Shown here in pieces: positions 1 through 8,796 of a stretch of 64,000 nt of DNA (position 1 is the stretch's first letter; each line of letters begins with the position of its first letter). The notes under the pieces are model-generated. The model had not been told where the DNA came from. It ran no database searches and saw only the letters and a program-made list of their open reading frames with translations. The stretch is from Deinococcus sp. KSM4-11. Lineage in GTDB: Bacteria > Deinococcota > Deinococci > Deinococcales > Deinococcaceae. Position numbers and translations under genes: made by a program. The DNA lies in NCBI RefSeq assembly GCF_004801415.1, contig NZ_SSNX01000002.1, positions 248,001 through 312,000 of the forward strand. Reading direction: 5' to 3'.

Positions 1-2
1 CC

Positions 3-1097
3 CTGGACAACGGCGGCGTGAACACGAACGGCGACCCCTCCGTGGACGGCGTGAAGATCATCGACCCGGTGGTACTGAAGAGTGAGTTTGCCATCTACCA
101 CACGGGCCTCACGGTGTCCGGCTCGGCCATCATTGACACCGGGGATGACCGGCTGCGCAAGGAATTCCGGCCCTTCACGACGGGCGCACGCATCCGCATC
201 GCGGGTGATCTGTACAGCGTGGTCGCGTACTCGGGCTCGACTGGCCTGATCCTTGACCGCGCCCTGACGGTCACGAACGAGCCTTACATGCGCGTGAATA
301 CCGTCCCGGTGCGGCGGGTCATCACGGGCAGCTTCCGGCCTGGGCAGGAAATGGTGGAGTACACCGCCGACCTGAGCACCCAGCTCGAGAACTTCCTTCA
401 GGGGGATCGGATCATCAACCCCACGCCCACCTCCGGTGGCGTGTACGCCAGCGTGGTCACGCGGGGCGGGCGCTACCATGGCAGCACCGGCAACCTCACG
501 AGCGGCAGTCAGACCGTGACGAGCGTGACGCGGATCGAGACGTGGACGGCAGGGGACACCATTCTGGGGCCAGGGATTCCCGGCACTGCCGTGGTCAACA
601 GCGTAAACACGATGGCGGGCACCCTGAACATCTTCCCCGCCCCAACGTCCAGCGTGACGGGCGCCATGCTGTTTGATGCGCTGCCACAGGCCATCGGGGC
701 GATTCCCGTTGATCCGACCATTGTTCCCGCCGCTGCCCCCATGACACCAGCCGCGCCTACCCTAGCGTACAGCGGCACGGGCGTGAGCGGCACGCTGGTC
801 ACGAACCTGACGGAGGTGACGGACAGCGACCCGGCCCGCCCGCGCTACCACATCAACGCGACGTGGACGCCGGGCAGCAGCACGGCGACGTACACACGCT
901 TCCGGCTGAGCGGGCCGACGAGTCCGGCGGGCGGGAAGGTCACGAGTATCAGCGTAGCGGCCATCAAGGCATCGGCGGCGCCGCGCACGGTGGCATTCAA
1001 CGCGACAGGCGCCCCGGACATGTACATCTACATCGCCAACCCTGCCGGGGTGCTGACGGCCCTGACGCTGGATATCTACGTCGGGTACAAGTTCTGA
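3..1097 (+). CDS. Unknown beta-rich surface or phage-like protein, 5' end outside window
   Basis: The reading frame is open to the left edge of the window, so the first in-frame GTG at 18 is probably internal and the gene is 5'-truncated. The visible part of about 360 residues is rich in Thr, Ser, Gly and Val, has almost no Cys, and shows repeated short beta-strand-like segments with no hydrophobic membrane stretch and no catalytic motif that I recognise. This composition is common in tail, fibre and other surface-structure proteins. It is followed after 16 bases by a membrane protein on the same strand, so the two are probably co-transcribed. The function is unknown; a phage virion or exopolysaccharide-associated role is only a guess. 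Confidence 0.7.
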   Translation: MDNGGVNTNGDPSVDGVKIIDPVVLKSEFAIYHTGLTVSGSAIIDTGDDRLRKEFRPFTTGARIRIAGDLYSVVAYSGSTGLILDRALTVTNEPYMRVNTVPVRRVITGSFRPGQEMVEYTADLSTQLENFLQGDRIINPTPTSGGVYASVVTRGGRYHGSTGNLTSGSQTVTSVTRIETWTAGDTILGPGIPGTAVVNSVNTMAGTLNIFPAPTSSVTGAMLFDALPQAIGAIPVDPTIVPAAAPMTPAAPTLAYSGTGVSGTLVTNLTEVTDSDPARPRYHINATWTPGSSTATYTRFRLSGPTSPAGGKVTSISVAAIKASAAPRTVAFNATGAPDMYIYIANPAGVLTALTLDIYVGYKF

Positions 1098-1113
1098 GCC
1101 GGTATGGTGAGGT

Positions 1114-2541
1114 ATGACCGTCCTCTCGGCCGGGGCTCCCCGCCCCCTCTCCCTGCCTGCCGTGCTCATGACGGCGCAGGCCGCTTGGCTGGCCGCCCTC
1201 CTGATCCCCCTGATGACGCACACGCCGGACTGGACGCTGCCGCTCGACACCGTGAGCCTGCTGGCGCTCGGGAACGCCGCGCTGGGCATAGGCGTGACAG
1301 CGGCCGTGACGCGTACCATCTGGGATGCGCGCATGCTGCTGTACATCTCCCTGACTATGTTCAATGTGGGCGCCCTTATCGCGCACGTGTTCGACCCAGC
1401 CGCGCCCATCGTCATCCGGTACTTCACGGACGTGCAGCTCGCGCACGCGGGGTACTACCTGACGGTCTGCCTCGCCGCGTGGACGCTCGCCACAGTGCTC
1501 ACGGCCATCCTGATCCCCAGAACGGACGCCACCGCGACACCCACGCAGCTCCAGCGGTTGCGGACGGTGGGTATGCTGTTCCTGCTGGCGGGCACCGTGC
1601 CCGCCCTGCTGGAACTCATGGAGGCCGTACAGATCGTCCGGTCTGGCGGGTACATGGCGCTGTACCAGCAGGATGTGGTGGTGGGGGTGGGGAACTGGCG
1701 GGCCGTCCTGGCCGTGTTCTTCATTCCTGGCCTGCTGTTCCTGCTGGGGAGCGGTACGCTGACCGCGCGGGGGCGGCGGGGGGTGCTGCTCACCATCCTG
1801 CTGTACGTGGGCGTGCGGATCGCGCTGGGGCACCGGAGCGGCGCGCTGATGCCCCTGATCGCCACGTGGTTCCTGTGGCACCGGCTGGTGCGGCCCATCC
1901 CGGCGAGACTGACCGTCACGGTCGGCCTGCTGATCTTCATGGTGCTGCTGCCTGCCGTGGCCATCCTGCGGAACACGGCAGGCATCGTGGATCTCAGTCC
2001 GGACGCTGTGATCACCACCGTGACGGGCCTGCAATCCCCGCTGCTCAGCACGCTGTTTGAGACGGGCGCCAACATCATGCCGACCGCGTACACGATGGAC
2101 TACATTCCTGGCGCGAGGACGTTCGGGTATGGCCTGAGCTACCTGACCTCCCTGTGGACGGCGCTGCCCAGCATCGGCGGCCTTAACCCTGGACTGGCGG
2201 GGGATGGGCCGTATGCCGTGTGGCTGGTGCGGGCGGTCGATCCTGGCGTGGCGAGCCTCGGTGGTGGCTACGGCTTTTCCCCGATGGCCGAGGCGTACGC
2301 GAACTTCGGCCTGGTGGGCGGCGTGATCGGGTTCCTGGCAGTCGGCCTGCTGGTGCAGGGCCTCCTGACGCGGTTCAGCCGCCCCACCAATGCGCTGCAC
2401 GTCGTGCTGATGGCGGTCACGCTGAGCTTCCTGCTGCTGTGGGCGCGGGGCGAGAGCGTGTCCTACGTACGGCCCATCGTGTGGTTCGTGCTGCTGCCCG
2501 CGTTGTACGTCATGTACCGGCGCCGTGACCGCCTGACCTGA
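1114..2541 (+). CDS. Polytopic membrane protein, O-antigen/polysaccharide polymerase (Wzy)-like
   Basis: A 475-residue protein made almost entirely of hydrophobic helices (about 11-13 predicted membrane spans). A larger polar section near residues 310-400 contains Gly/Ser-rich loops, as in the big periplasmic loop of oligosaccharide repeat-unit polymerases. Those proteins join lipid-linked repeat units into long surface polysaccharide at the outer face of the inner membrane. The start at 1114 is preceded by GGTGAGG only 1-2 bases away, so initiation may be coupled to the gene upstream. No glycosyltransferase genes accompany it, which is odd for a polysaccharide locus. The Wzy assignment rests on topology and general look, not on a unique motif. 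Confidence 0.6.
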   Translation: MTVLSAGAPRPLSLPAVLMTAQAAWLAALLIPLMTHTPDWTLPLDTVSLLALGNAALGIGVTAAVTRTIWDARMLLYISLTMFNVGALIAHVFDPAAPIVIRYFTDVQLAHAGYYLTVCLAAWTLATVLTAILIPRTDATATPTQLQRLRTVGMLFLLAGTVPALLELMEAVQIVRSGGYMALYQQDVVVGVGNWRAVLAVFFIPGLLFLLGSGTLTARGRRGVLLTILLYVGVRIALGHRSGALMPLIATWFLWHRLVRPIPARLTVTVGLLIFMVLLPAVAILRNTAGIVDLSPDAVITTVTGLQSPLLSTLFETGANIMPTAYTMDYIPGARTFGYGLSYLTSLWTALPSIGGLNPGLAGDGPYAVWLVRAVDPGVASLGGGYGFSPMAEAYANFGLVGGVIGFLAVGLLVQGLLTRFSRPTNALHVVLMAVTLSFLLLWARGESVSYVRPIVWFVLLPALYVMYRRRDRLT

Positions 2542-2559
2542 TCGTCACCTAACCCCGCT

Positions 2560-2584
2560 GCCCCGCCTGAGTGCGGGGCTTTGT
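2560..2584 (+). terminator. Rho-independent terminator after the polymerase-like gene
   Basis: GCCCCGC (2560-2566) pairs perfectly with GCGGGGC (2573-2579) across a 6-base loop and is followed by TTT. It lies 19 bases after the stop codon at 2541. Confidence 0.65.
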
Positions 2585-2690
2585 CATGCCCTGGAGGTCA
2601 TTCACGATGCCCAACCCGACCGATTCACAGATAAAGCTGACGGCACTGCTCGCGCAGCTGTTCAACCTGCGGGGCACCGTCCCAGATTTA

Positions 2691-3733
2691 TTGATGACGA
2701 CGTAAGTCTGGGCTGATAGGCTGGAGGCGTGGCCGAATGGCATCCTTCCAAGTATTCCCGAGCCCAGCTGGAAGAACGTCGGCTGGCGGCGACGCCATGG
2801 CTTCAAGGGGGCCAGCATGTACAGCAGGAGATTGCCCAACACTTCGGGTGTCTGTGCACACGGTCAGGAACTGGAAGAAACGCCTGAAGCGCACCGGCAG
2901 TCTTCAGGCGACGGTGACCAGCGGACGCCCCTCCCGACTCACTGCCACTCAGCGTGAACAGGTTCGCACCCTCCTGCGGGAGGGTGCTCTGCAGCACGGC
3001 TTCCCCGACCAGACGTGGAGCACAAAGCGGGTCACAGACGTGATCGGGCGGCAGTTCGACGTGTGGTACCACCATGATCACGTCCGGAGACTGCTTCGGC
3101 AGTTGGGCTTCACGCCCCAGATGCCGGATGGGCATGCAGCTGAGCGCAATGAACTCCGGATCGCGTCCTGGCGGGAACAGGTCGCGCCGGAGCTGGGAAA
3201 AAAAGGTCGCTGAGGGCGCGACGCTCGTCTACGTGGCTGAGGTCGGCTTCTCCCTGAAGGGCGTTCGCCGACGAACCTGGTCGACCAGGGGCGTGACGCC
3301 CCTGGTCACGCTCCCAGCCAACTGGGAAAAGCTCTCGACCATTGGGGCGATCACGTCAGGTGGCAACTTCTTCCAGCAGACGAAGTCAGGGGCAATCCGC
3401 AGTGGGGATGTGATCCGGTTTCTCCAGCATCTCCTGCGTCATGTCCAGGGAGAGCTCGTCGTGGTGCTCGACAATGCCGGAATTCACCGGGCCAAAGCGG
3501 TACAGGCGTTCGTGGAGACCCACGAACGCCTGTCGGTGGTGTATCTGCCGCCCTATGCGCCAGAGCTCAACCCGATTGAGCTCGTGTGGGCGTACGTGAA
3601 ACGGAATGTGCTGGGGAACTTCTGCGCCCGTTCCCTGTCGATGCCGAAGGAAAAACTCGTGGGGGCGTGGCAGCGCGTCAGGAACCTTCAGCTGCCCCGC
3701 CGATTGATGGACTCTAACTTATGCCGGAATCAA
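2691..3733 (+). mobile_element. IS630-family insertion sequence with TA target duplication
   Basis: The ends are inverted repeats. The left end reads TTGATGACGACGTAAGT and the complement of the right end reads TTGATTCCGGCATAAGT, matching at TTGAT, G-C and TAAGT. Both ends are flanked by TA (2689-2690 and 3734-3735), the target duplicated by IS630/Tc1-type elements. The element is 1,043 bp and carries one transposase gene, which is damaged. Confidence 0.85.
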
Positions 3734-3736
3734 TAA
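2729..3736 (+). pseudogene. IS630-family transposase, frameshifted twice and lacking a catalytic Asp
   Basis: Translation should begin at GTG 2729, behind GGAGG, giving VAEWHPSKYSRAQLEERR and reaching QEIAQHFG. Homology then continues in the next frame (VSVHTVRNWKKRLKR, the DNA-binding helix-turn-helix), which implies a missing G in the run near 2845. A second lesion, an extra A in the seven-A run at 3198-3204, stops that frame at 3213; the catalytic half continues from 3200 in the original frame. In the DDE catalytic domain the second Asp (VVLDNAGIH) and the Glu (PELNPIELVW) are present. The first motif, normally DE-x-GF, reads AEVGF, so the first Asp has become Ala. The final TAA is completed by the flanking target duplication. 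The copy is very probably inactive. Confidence 0.85.
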
Positions 3737-3969
3737 GGCTTGCCGATTTTGTTTGTGTGACGCTGGAGTTCTGGTGGGGATACCGCACATTTGAGGCCGT
3801 TGAGGTCTTTACAACCGGCAGCATAGCCAAACGCCACCGGCCGACTTGACATCCCACGAGTTCGGGCGCGAAGCTCAAGTAACCCGACCGAACATCCGAA
3901 CAAGCGATCCAGTATCCACGTTGATACCCAGCAATTCGTTTTCTTGTGGACTTTGCACGCAAGGAGATC

Positions 3970-6291
3970 ATGAAGCAGAGCAGCGTATGTGGTTGGCGTC
4001 GCCCGTCAGGCCTTCTAGTAGGCTGCCTGCTGCTGAGTACGGCAGCCAGCATCTCTGTGGTTCACGGCAACACCGATCTGAATAGCATTGCTGCCGCCTC
4101 GAGTCTGCCCTGCCTGACGTTCCAGGGGACAGGCGGTTCGCTCCCGACAGGTGCCGCTCCCGTCCCAGCAGCAGCAGCGACGGGGGACCTGGCCGAAGCC
4201 CAGACTCAACTGGCCACCCTGGAGCAGGAACTGCAACAAATGAAGCCCGGATCGGATGAATATGTCCAGTTGCAGGGCATGCTGCAACAGCTCAAGCAGG
4301 CCCTGGGGGCGGCCAGCGCTCAACTCCCGCCACCCATCCAGGCAGGAAAGCCGACAGAAGCCAAAGCGTTAAGTGTCAACCAGGCGCTGGGCAACCTCTA
4401 CACGTCTCTGGCGTACCGGGTGTCGCCTCAAGCGTGGAAAGAGTTCCTGACTGCAGACGCCTTACAGGATCCGGCCAAAGCCAAAGTCGAGGCGTTGACC
4501 GCCGTGGCGCGCGGCCGTCCACTTGCCGCTGTCGCCACGTATCTCAAAGTCCTCGAGCAGCATCCGAAAGATGCCGACGCCCTGTACAATCTCGGGTCAC
4601 TAGCCGCCTTCCTGAACGCCCCAAACGAAGCGTTGGCCCTGCTGGGCGCCTCCGAGGCGGCGGGTGGGCCCAGCAGCACCTTTTATCCCGCGAAAGCGCA
4701 GGTGCTGACCACCCGTGGATACGCCCTGATGCAGCTGGGCAACTCCTCGGAGGCGGAACGGGTGCTGAATCAAGCGGTGAGCCTGGCACCAGAGTTGCCG
4801 GAAGCCCAGCGCAATCTGGCCGCCGCGTTGGGGAACCAAGGCAAATGTGAAGCGTCGCGAAAAGCCCTGGTACGTGGCCTGCGCCGCAATCCCACCCCTC
4901 CACCCAGCAAACCTGTCAAGACCACGACTTCAATACCACCGACTGTCCCGATGCCGCCTCCACAGGGCACGGACATTGAGACCGAGGTGATGGCCCGCGA
5001 TTTTCTTGATTTCAGTCGGGGTGTCGTCGGGAAATGGCCTTACTTTCCGGTGATCGCCGAGCCTGAGGAGAAAGCAAAACTCAGCCGCCTGACCACCGCC
5101 TACAACGACTGGATCCACAAGAACGAGCCGCAGCTCGCTGACGCCGAACGGTTGCGGGATGCGCTGTTCGACGCCTCGGCGTATGTGATCTCCCTCGCTT
5201 CCGCGCCGGGGCAGCAGATCAACCACCGCATGGCAGTCGCTCTATTTGCTGCCGTTTCTCAGATGTACCGCGATCCAGTCTACGCCCCTCTGTTCCAGAA
5301 GCAGTTCGAAGCCGACACCAACTATGCCAACACTGAAGAAGAGCGTCTGACCAGACTGAAAAGTAAATTCAGCGCCTCTCAAGCGCTGCTTGAAAAAGAC
5401 CTCACCGCGTGTAGCACAGCAAAGGATCAGGTCTTCTGCCAGAAGAAAGCAAAGTACGACGATATGAACCGCCAGTGTACTGACCTCAAGGACTGGAACC
5501 ACCTGTGGCAGGGCTCGATTTCGTATCTGGAAACAACCACACGCGCCAATGTGACGGAACTCGACCGCTATCTCAGCACCGTCAGTTCTTACATCTCCGA
5601 GCCTCGCTTGCTGCGCTTTGTGCAAGCGCACCATCAACTGATGCGGAAGCTGTGGATGGGGATGGTGCCTGACGCCATCAACCGCCACCTGTCCACCTTG
5701 ATCGTCTATCAGCAGCCGTGTCTCTTCGTGGCTGGCACGCCCACGCCAACGCCCGACGAAACGGTGGGGGCCTACGAGCCTCCGGCAGACGCTGGCTGTC
5801 AGCCGACCGCCACGTTGAAAGCCAAGGCACTGATCTTTGAAGTGTCCGGCAACTGCGAGAAAGTGGGTTTGGAAGTCAGCGGCGAATTGCCGTGGATGGA
5901 TATCGGCGTCTTTGTCAGCGTCGAGGAACAGTTCTCCGCAGGGAAACAGACGCCGCCCACCCCCAAGGACAAATTTCTGTCCAGCCAGGGGATCATCCGC
6001 CCGGAACGCATTCCGCAGTTTGGCGAGAGCCAGGGAAGTTTAAGTACCTTCGGGGTGAGTGTCGGGGTGAAGGAAAGTCTCGGCGTCGGCGGAACGGAAG
6101 TAGAAACCAAACAGGGCTTTTACCTGACCAGTGACGGGAAAGGCAATCTGGCCGACGTTGGCGTGAAGCTCGAGACGTCCGCCAGTGTGGGGGCAGAAGT
6201 CGATCTTGGCGTTGGGGAAATCGGGATCGGACTGGAATTCGAGGGGCCCGGCACCTCTCTCAGCTTCGTCCCGAGCACCGTCGTACCGTGA
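3970..6291 (+). CDS. Exported protein with coiled coil and tetratricopeptide repeats
   Basis: The start at 3970 is chosen over an upstream in-frame ATG (3946) because AAGGAG lies at 3961-3966 and translation from here gives a clean signal peptide (MKQSSVCGWRR, then a hydrophobic core to about residue 32). The 773-residue protein has a Gln/Leu-rich coiled coil around residues 55-110 and two or three TPR units around 170-290 (one ends PKDADALYNLGSLAAFL). A Pro-rich linker follows near 300-325, then a long helical section with several Cys residues, and a Gly/Val-rich beta region in the last 130 residues. TPRs bind other proteins, so a periplasmic or envelope scaffolding role is likely. No enzyme motif is visible. 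It stands alone on this strand. Confidence 0.85.
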   Translation: MKQSSVCGWRRPSGLLVGCLLLSTAASISVVHGNTDLNSIAAASSLPCLTFQGTGGSLPTGAAPVPAAAATGDLAEAQTQLATLEQELQQMKPGSDEYVQLQGMLQQLKQALGAASAQLPPPIQAGKPTEAKALSVNQALGNLYTSLAYRVSPQAWKEFLTADALQDPAKAKVEALTAVARGRPLAAVATYLKVLEQHPKDADALYNLGSLAAFLNAPNEALALLGASEAAGGPSSTFYPAKAQVLTTRGYALMQLGNSSEAERVLNQAVSLAPELPEAQRNLAAALGNQGKCEASRKALVRGLRRNPTPPPSKPVKTTTSIPPTVPMPPPQGTDIETEVMARDFLDFSRGVVGKWPYFPVIAEPEEKAKLSRLTTAYNDWIHKNEPQLADAERLRDALFDASAYVISLASAPGQQINHRMAVALFAAVSQMYRDPVYAPLFQKQFEADTNYANTEEERLTRLKSKFSASQALLEKDLTACSTAKDQVFCQKKAKYDDMNRQCTDLKDWNHLWQGSISYLETTTRANVTELDRYLSTVSSYISEPRLLRFVQAHHQLMRKLWMGMVPDAINRHLSTLIVYQQPCLFVAGTPTPTPDETVGAYEPPADAGCQPTATLKAKALIFEVSGNCEKVGLEVSGELPWMDIGVFVSVEEQFSAGKQTPPTPKDKFLSSQGIIRPERIPQFGESQGSLSTFGVSVGVKESLGVGGTEVETKQGFYLTSDGKGNLADVGVKLETSASVGAEVDLGVGEIGIGLEFEGPGTSLSFVPSTVVP

Positions 6292-6301
6292 AGTGTGGAG
6301 A

Positions 6302-6337
6302 CCAGCACGCGTTCGGGATCTTCATCTCGCGTGCTGG
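6302..6337 (+). terminator. Hairpin downstream of the TPR gene
   Basis: CCAGCACGCG (6302-6311) pairs perfectly with CGCGTGCTGG (6328-6337) over a 16-base loop, starting 10 bases after the stop codon. There is no T run after it, so factor-independent termination would be weak; it may protect the transcript end instead. Confidence 0.45.
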
Positions 6338-6966
6338 ACGTCATTGTCGTACACACGCCAGGTGCGGCAGGAACTGATGCACGTGGCATCGTGGTCAGCG
6401 CCCTGCTGCCCGCCGCCGCGGCGCGTGACGGGCCCAACGCCCCCATGTTCACTGGTCAGTGACCAGCCAGCGACTGGGACTCGCAACCTCCGGGTGCCGT
6501 GGGCAGCAGCGAGAGCAGGGATGACCACCCAGCCCGCCTTACATCCGACCTGCCAGTCCAGGATGCGGATGACCGAGATCAGGAGTCATGGGTCAGTGGC
6601 ACCGACCCGTCAACGGGTGGTGTGAGCATCCGCTGAAGTTCCCGTCCCAACCATCCGAAGGGTGGCCACGTTCACGCACCCGAAATTTCGAGGCCAGCCG
6701 ACTACACTTCGCAATACCGGTAAGCTCTTCCAGCCGACGTTTGGTGAGGGTCAGAGTTGCTGGACATTGGTGAGGGCCACACTGTTTGGGCGCTTCTAGC
6801 CCCGGGTCATCGCCCGGCCGCCCACAGATCATGGTGCCTAGAGTCATGATCAATAACTTCAGGTGCAGTCTCATCCAGCGGAGGCACCGATTTTTTACAC
6901 TCCACGCATCCTGGAAGCCGTTCCAGATGCTTTTCACCGGTGGTTACACACCGGCAGAGGTTCTCT
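6338..6966. other. Intergenic stretch without a convincing gene
   Basis: Open frames exist on both strands (for example 6593-6937 on the minus strand) but none has a ribosome-binding site, typical codon use or a recognisable motif. I see no RNA gene here. Confidence 0.5.
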
Positions 6967-8007
6967 GTGCCGACACGACTCCTGCCGCTTCATCAGTCCG
7001 CCTGCATTCTCCTGACCCTGCTGCTGACGGCCTGTACCACGCCGTCCAGTCCGGGCGCTGCACCTGGCCCTGCCGGCACGCTGACGTGGACGCCTGCCAC
7101 ACCCAGTCCCACACCCCTGTATGAAGGTCAGGGCGCCGTTGTAGACGGCAAACTCTATGTCTTCGGGGGATTTTCCGAGAACCGGGACGACAAGCCGATC
7201 GTCACCCGGGCTGCGCACGTCTATGACCCGGCCAACGAACACTGGGCGGCACTCAAGGACACGCCGGATCCCGTCACCCACGCCGGTACGGCGGTCGATG
7301 GCACGGACATCTATATGGCCGGGGGGTTTCTCGGCAACCATCCAGGCCCGCAGACCGACCACGTCTGGCGCTATGACACCCACACCGATACCTGGACGGC
7401 CCTCCCTCCCCTTCCAGGCGCGCGCGGGGCCGGTGCGCTGGTTCGGGTCGGCCGCGACCTCCACTATTTCGGAGGCACCGAGCGTACCGATGCGGGTCTA
7501 TACCTGCGCGACGACAGCGACCACTGGGTGCTGAACCTCGATGTCCCTACAGCGTGGCAGTCCAGGGCCCCCCTTCCAAATGCGCGTAATCATATTGGAG
7601 CGGTGGTCCTGGACGGACTGATCTATGCGGTGGGTGGACAGCACCTGGGGGACGAGGCCCACGGTGACCTGAGGGATGTTCACCGCTACGATCCGGCGAC
7701 GGACAGTTGGACATCAATAGCACCCTTGCCGCTGCCACTGGGGCACATCACGGCCTCGACGGTGATATGGAACGGCCGGATCGTGGTCGTCGGCGGCGTG
7801 ACACTGGCAACGAACGGCGGCGCCATCGAGGGAAAGGAAAGCAACACCGTCCTGACCTATGATCCGTCCCTGAACAAATGGTCAGCCCTGACGTCCTTGC
7901 CAGGGCCCCGGCAATCCCCGGTGGCCGGAGTGATCGGCGGAAAGATGATCGTCACCACCGGCTCCACCACTGCGGGGCCGGTCGCCACGACCTTCATTGG
8001 CCATTGA
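6967..8007 (+). CDS. Kelch-repeat lipoprotein
   Basis: The GTG at 6967 is preferred over the GTG at 6940 because AGAGG lies seven bases before it and the product then starts directly with a lipoprotein signal peptide ending LLLTAC, the Cys being the lipid-attachment site (residue 23). The mature protein has six Kelch-type blades, each with a strand followed by a paired Gly: YVFGGF, YMAGGF, HYFGGT, YAVGGQ, VVVGGV and a last degenerate one. These form a six-bladed beta-propeller. Such lipoproteins sit on the outer face of a membrane and usually bind carbohydrate or protein. The galactose-oxidase copper ligands are not evident. The gene has no obvious partner in an operon. Confidence 0.85.
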   Translation: MPTRLLPLHQSACILLTLLLTACTTPSSPGAAPGPAGTLTWTPATPSPTPLYEGQGAVVDGKLYVFGGFSENRDDKPIVTRAAHVYDPANEHWAALKDTPDPVTHAGTAVDGTDIYMAGGFLGNHPGPQTDHVWRYDTHTDTWTALPPLPGARGAGALVRVGRDLHYFGGTERTDAGLYLRDDSDHWVLNLDVPTAWQSRAPLPNARNHIGAVVLDGLIYAVGGQHLGDEAHGDLRDVHRYDPATDSWTSIAPLPLPLGHITASTVIWNGRIVVVGGVTLATNGGAIEGKESNTVLTYDPSLNKWSALTSLPGPRQSPVAGVIGGKMIVTTGSTTAGPVATTFIGH

Positions 8008-8418
8008 GCCCACAGACACGGCAGGCGACTTGAGTGGCTAACCGCGCCGAACCGTTCGCCTCGCCGAGAACGTCGTGTAGGCTTGCCACGAGTGGTTCGA
8101 GGCCCATTGCAACGAACCGAAAATCCCCTGCTACCCGGTACGCGTCAGGGCGCCCGAACGGCAGGGCTGGAGCAGCCCTGCCACGTTCCTGAACCACCTT
8201 GCTTGAAGAACGTCGGCCGCACTCGGCCACGCCAAGACCTGCTTGAACTCCAGCCCAGGCGCGCTAGAGCTGGAATCGCTGGGGTCGCCACTCCCCTGCA
8301 CCATTGCCCCTCCGGCACCTTCCTTAGGCCGGGCGACCTACCGACCCTGCTGCGTCGCCAGCCCCCGCGTGACTTCCATCACCTTGAGCCGCCTCCGTCC
8401 ATCCGGCACCGACACGGA
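8008..8418. other. Intergenic stretch, nothing recognised
   Basis: Short frames on both strands lack start signals and family features. Confidence 0.45.
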
Positions 8419-8724
8419 CTACCAATCACCGCCGATGGAGATAGTGGGGATATTCACTCCATCGTAGTCACCGAAAAGACTCGCTCCACTGGCAAGGAAA
8501 CCGACGTGTCGATTGGAATTCTGACTGACGAATGCCATCAGCGCGACCAGTTCCTCTACGGTGTTCAAGTCCACCGCCTTCAATTCAGCGTCATAGCTTT
8601 TTTGGATACAGTGAAGCGATTGTTGCTCAAGAACCATCTCCGTCCTGGTGACCGCAAGGTTGCTCACCGAGAAATGTTTCGCTATGCCAGAGGCCGCCAC
8701 CTGTGGGTGAATGAGAACCTTCAT
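8419..8724 (-). CDS. Hypothetical protein, orphan
   Basis: A 101-residue frame with ordinary amino-acid composition (balanced Leu, Val, Ser, Asp and acidic residues, unlike the Arg/Pro/Ala-rich shadow frames nearby) and lower GC than its surroundings. The start at 8724 lies 8 bases after TAGAAT on the minus strand, compatible with a leaderless start, and a TTGACA occurs 10 bases further up, too close for a normal -35. Motifs are absent; the middle (EELVALMAFVSQ) is probably helical. It lies between an intergenic stretch and transposase debris, so it may itself be a transferred or truncated gene. I do not recognise it. Confidence 0.4.
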   Translation of the reverse strand: MKVLIHPQVAASGIAKHFSVSNLAVTRTEMVLEQQSLHCIQKSYDAELKAVDLNTVEELVALMAFVSQNSNRHVGFLASGASLFGDYDGVNIPTISIGGDW

Positions 8725-8796
8725 CAGTCCATTCTAGAGACGGTGCTGTCAACTTGACCTCAGCGTGGCACAGGAGGTCAGCAGGCGGCTTCAGCG

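Larger units (their letters stand above)
2607..3849 (+). pseudogene. Small gene split by the IS630 insertion
   Basis: An ATG at 2607 with GGAGG about 10 bases upstream opens a frame that runs for 28 codons to the TA at 2689-2690, where the IS630 element begins. If the element and one TA copy are removed, the frame continues without a break from 3736 to a TGA at 3847-3849, giving a 65-residue protein beginning MPNPTDSQIKLT. The second half contains the aromatic cluster EFWWGYR. I do not recognise the family. The continuous frame across the excised element suggests this was a real gene, although 37 open codons in GC-rich DNA are not proof on their own. Confidence 0.5.

Noticed and set aside
997..2400. 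Long minus-strand open frame opposite the polymerase-like gene
   Set aside because: Arg/Gln/His-rich low-information translation, a codon-shadow of the membrane protein; no start signal.
3198..3204. Programmed frameshift in the IS630 transposase
   Set aside because: A second, opposite shift near 2845 shows that the original gene was one frame with six A; the seven-A run is better explained as a lesion or read error.
6593..6937. Minus-strand 114-codon frame before the Kelch gene
   Set aside because: No ribosome-binding site and no recognisable features; could be old debris but cannot be supported.
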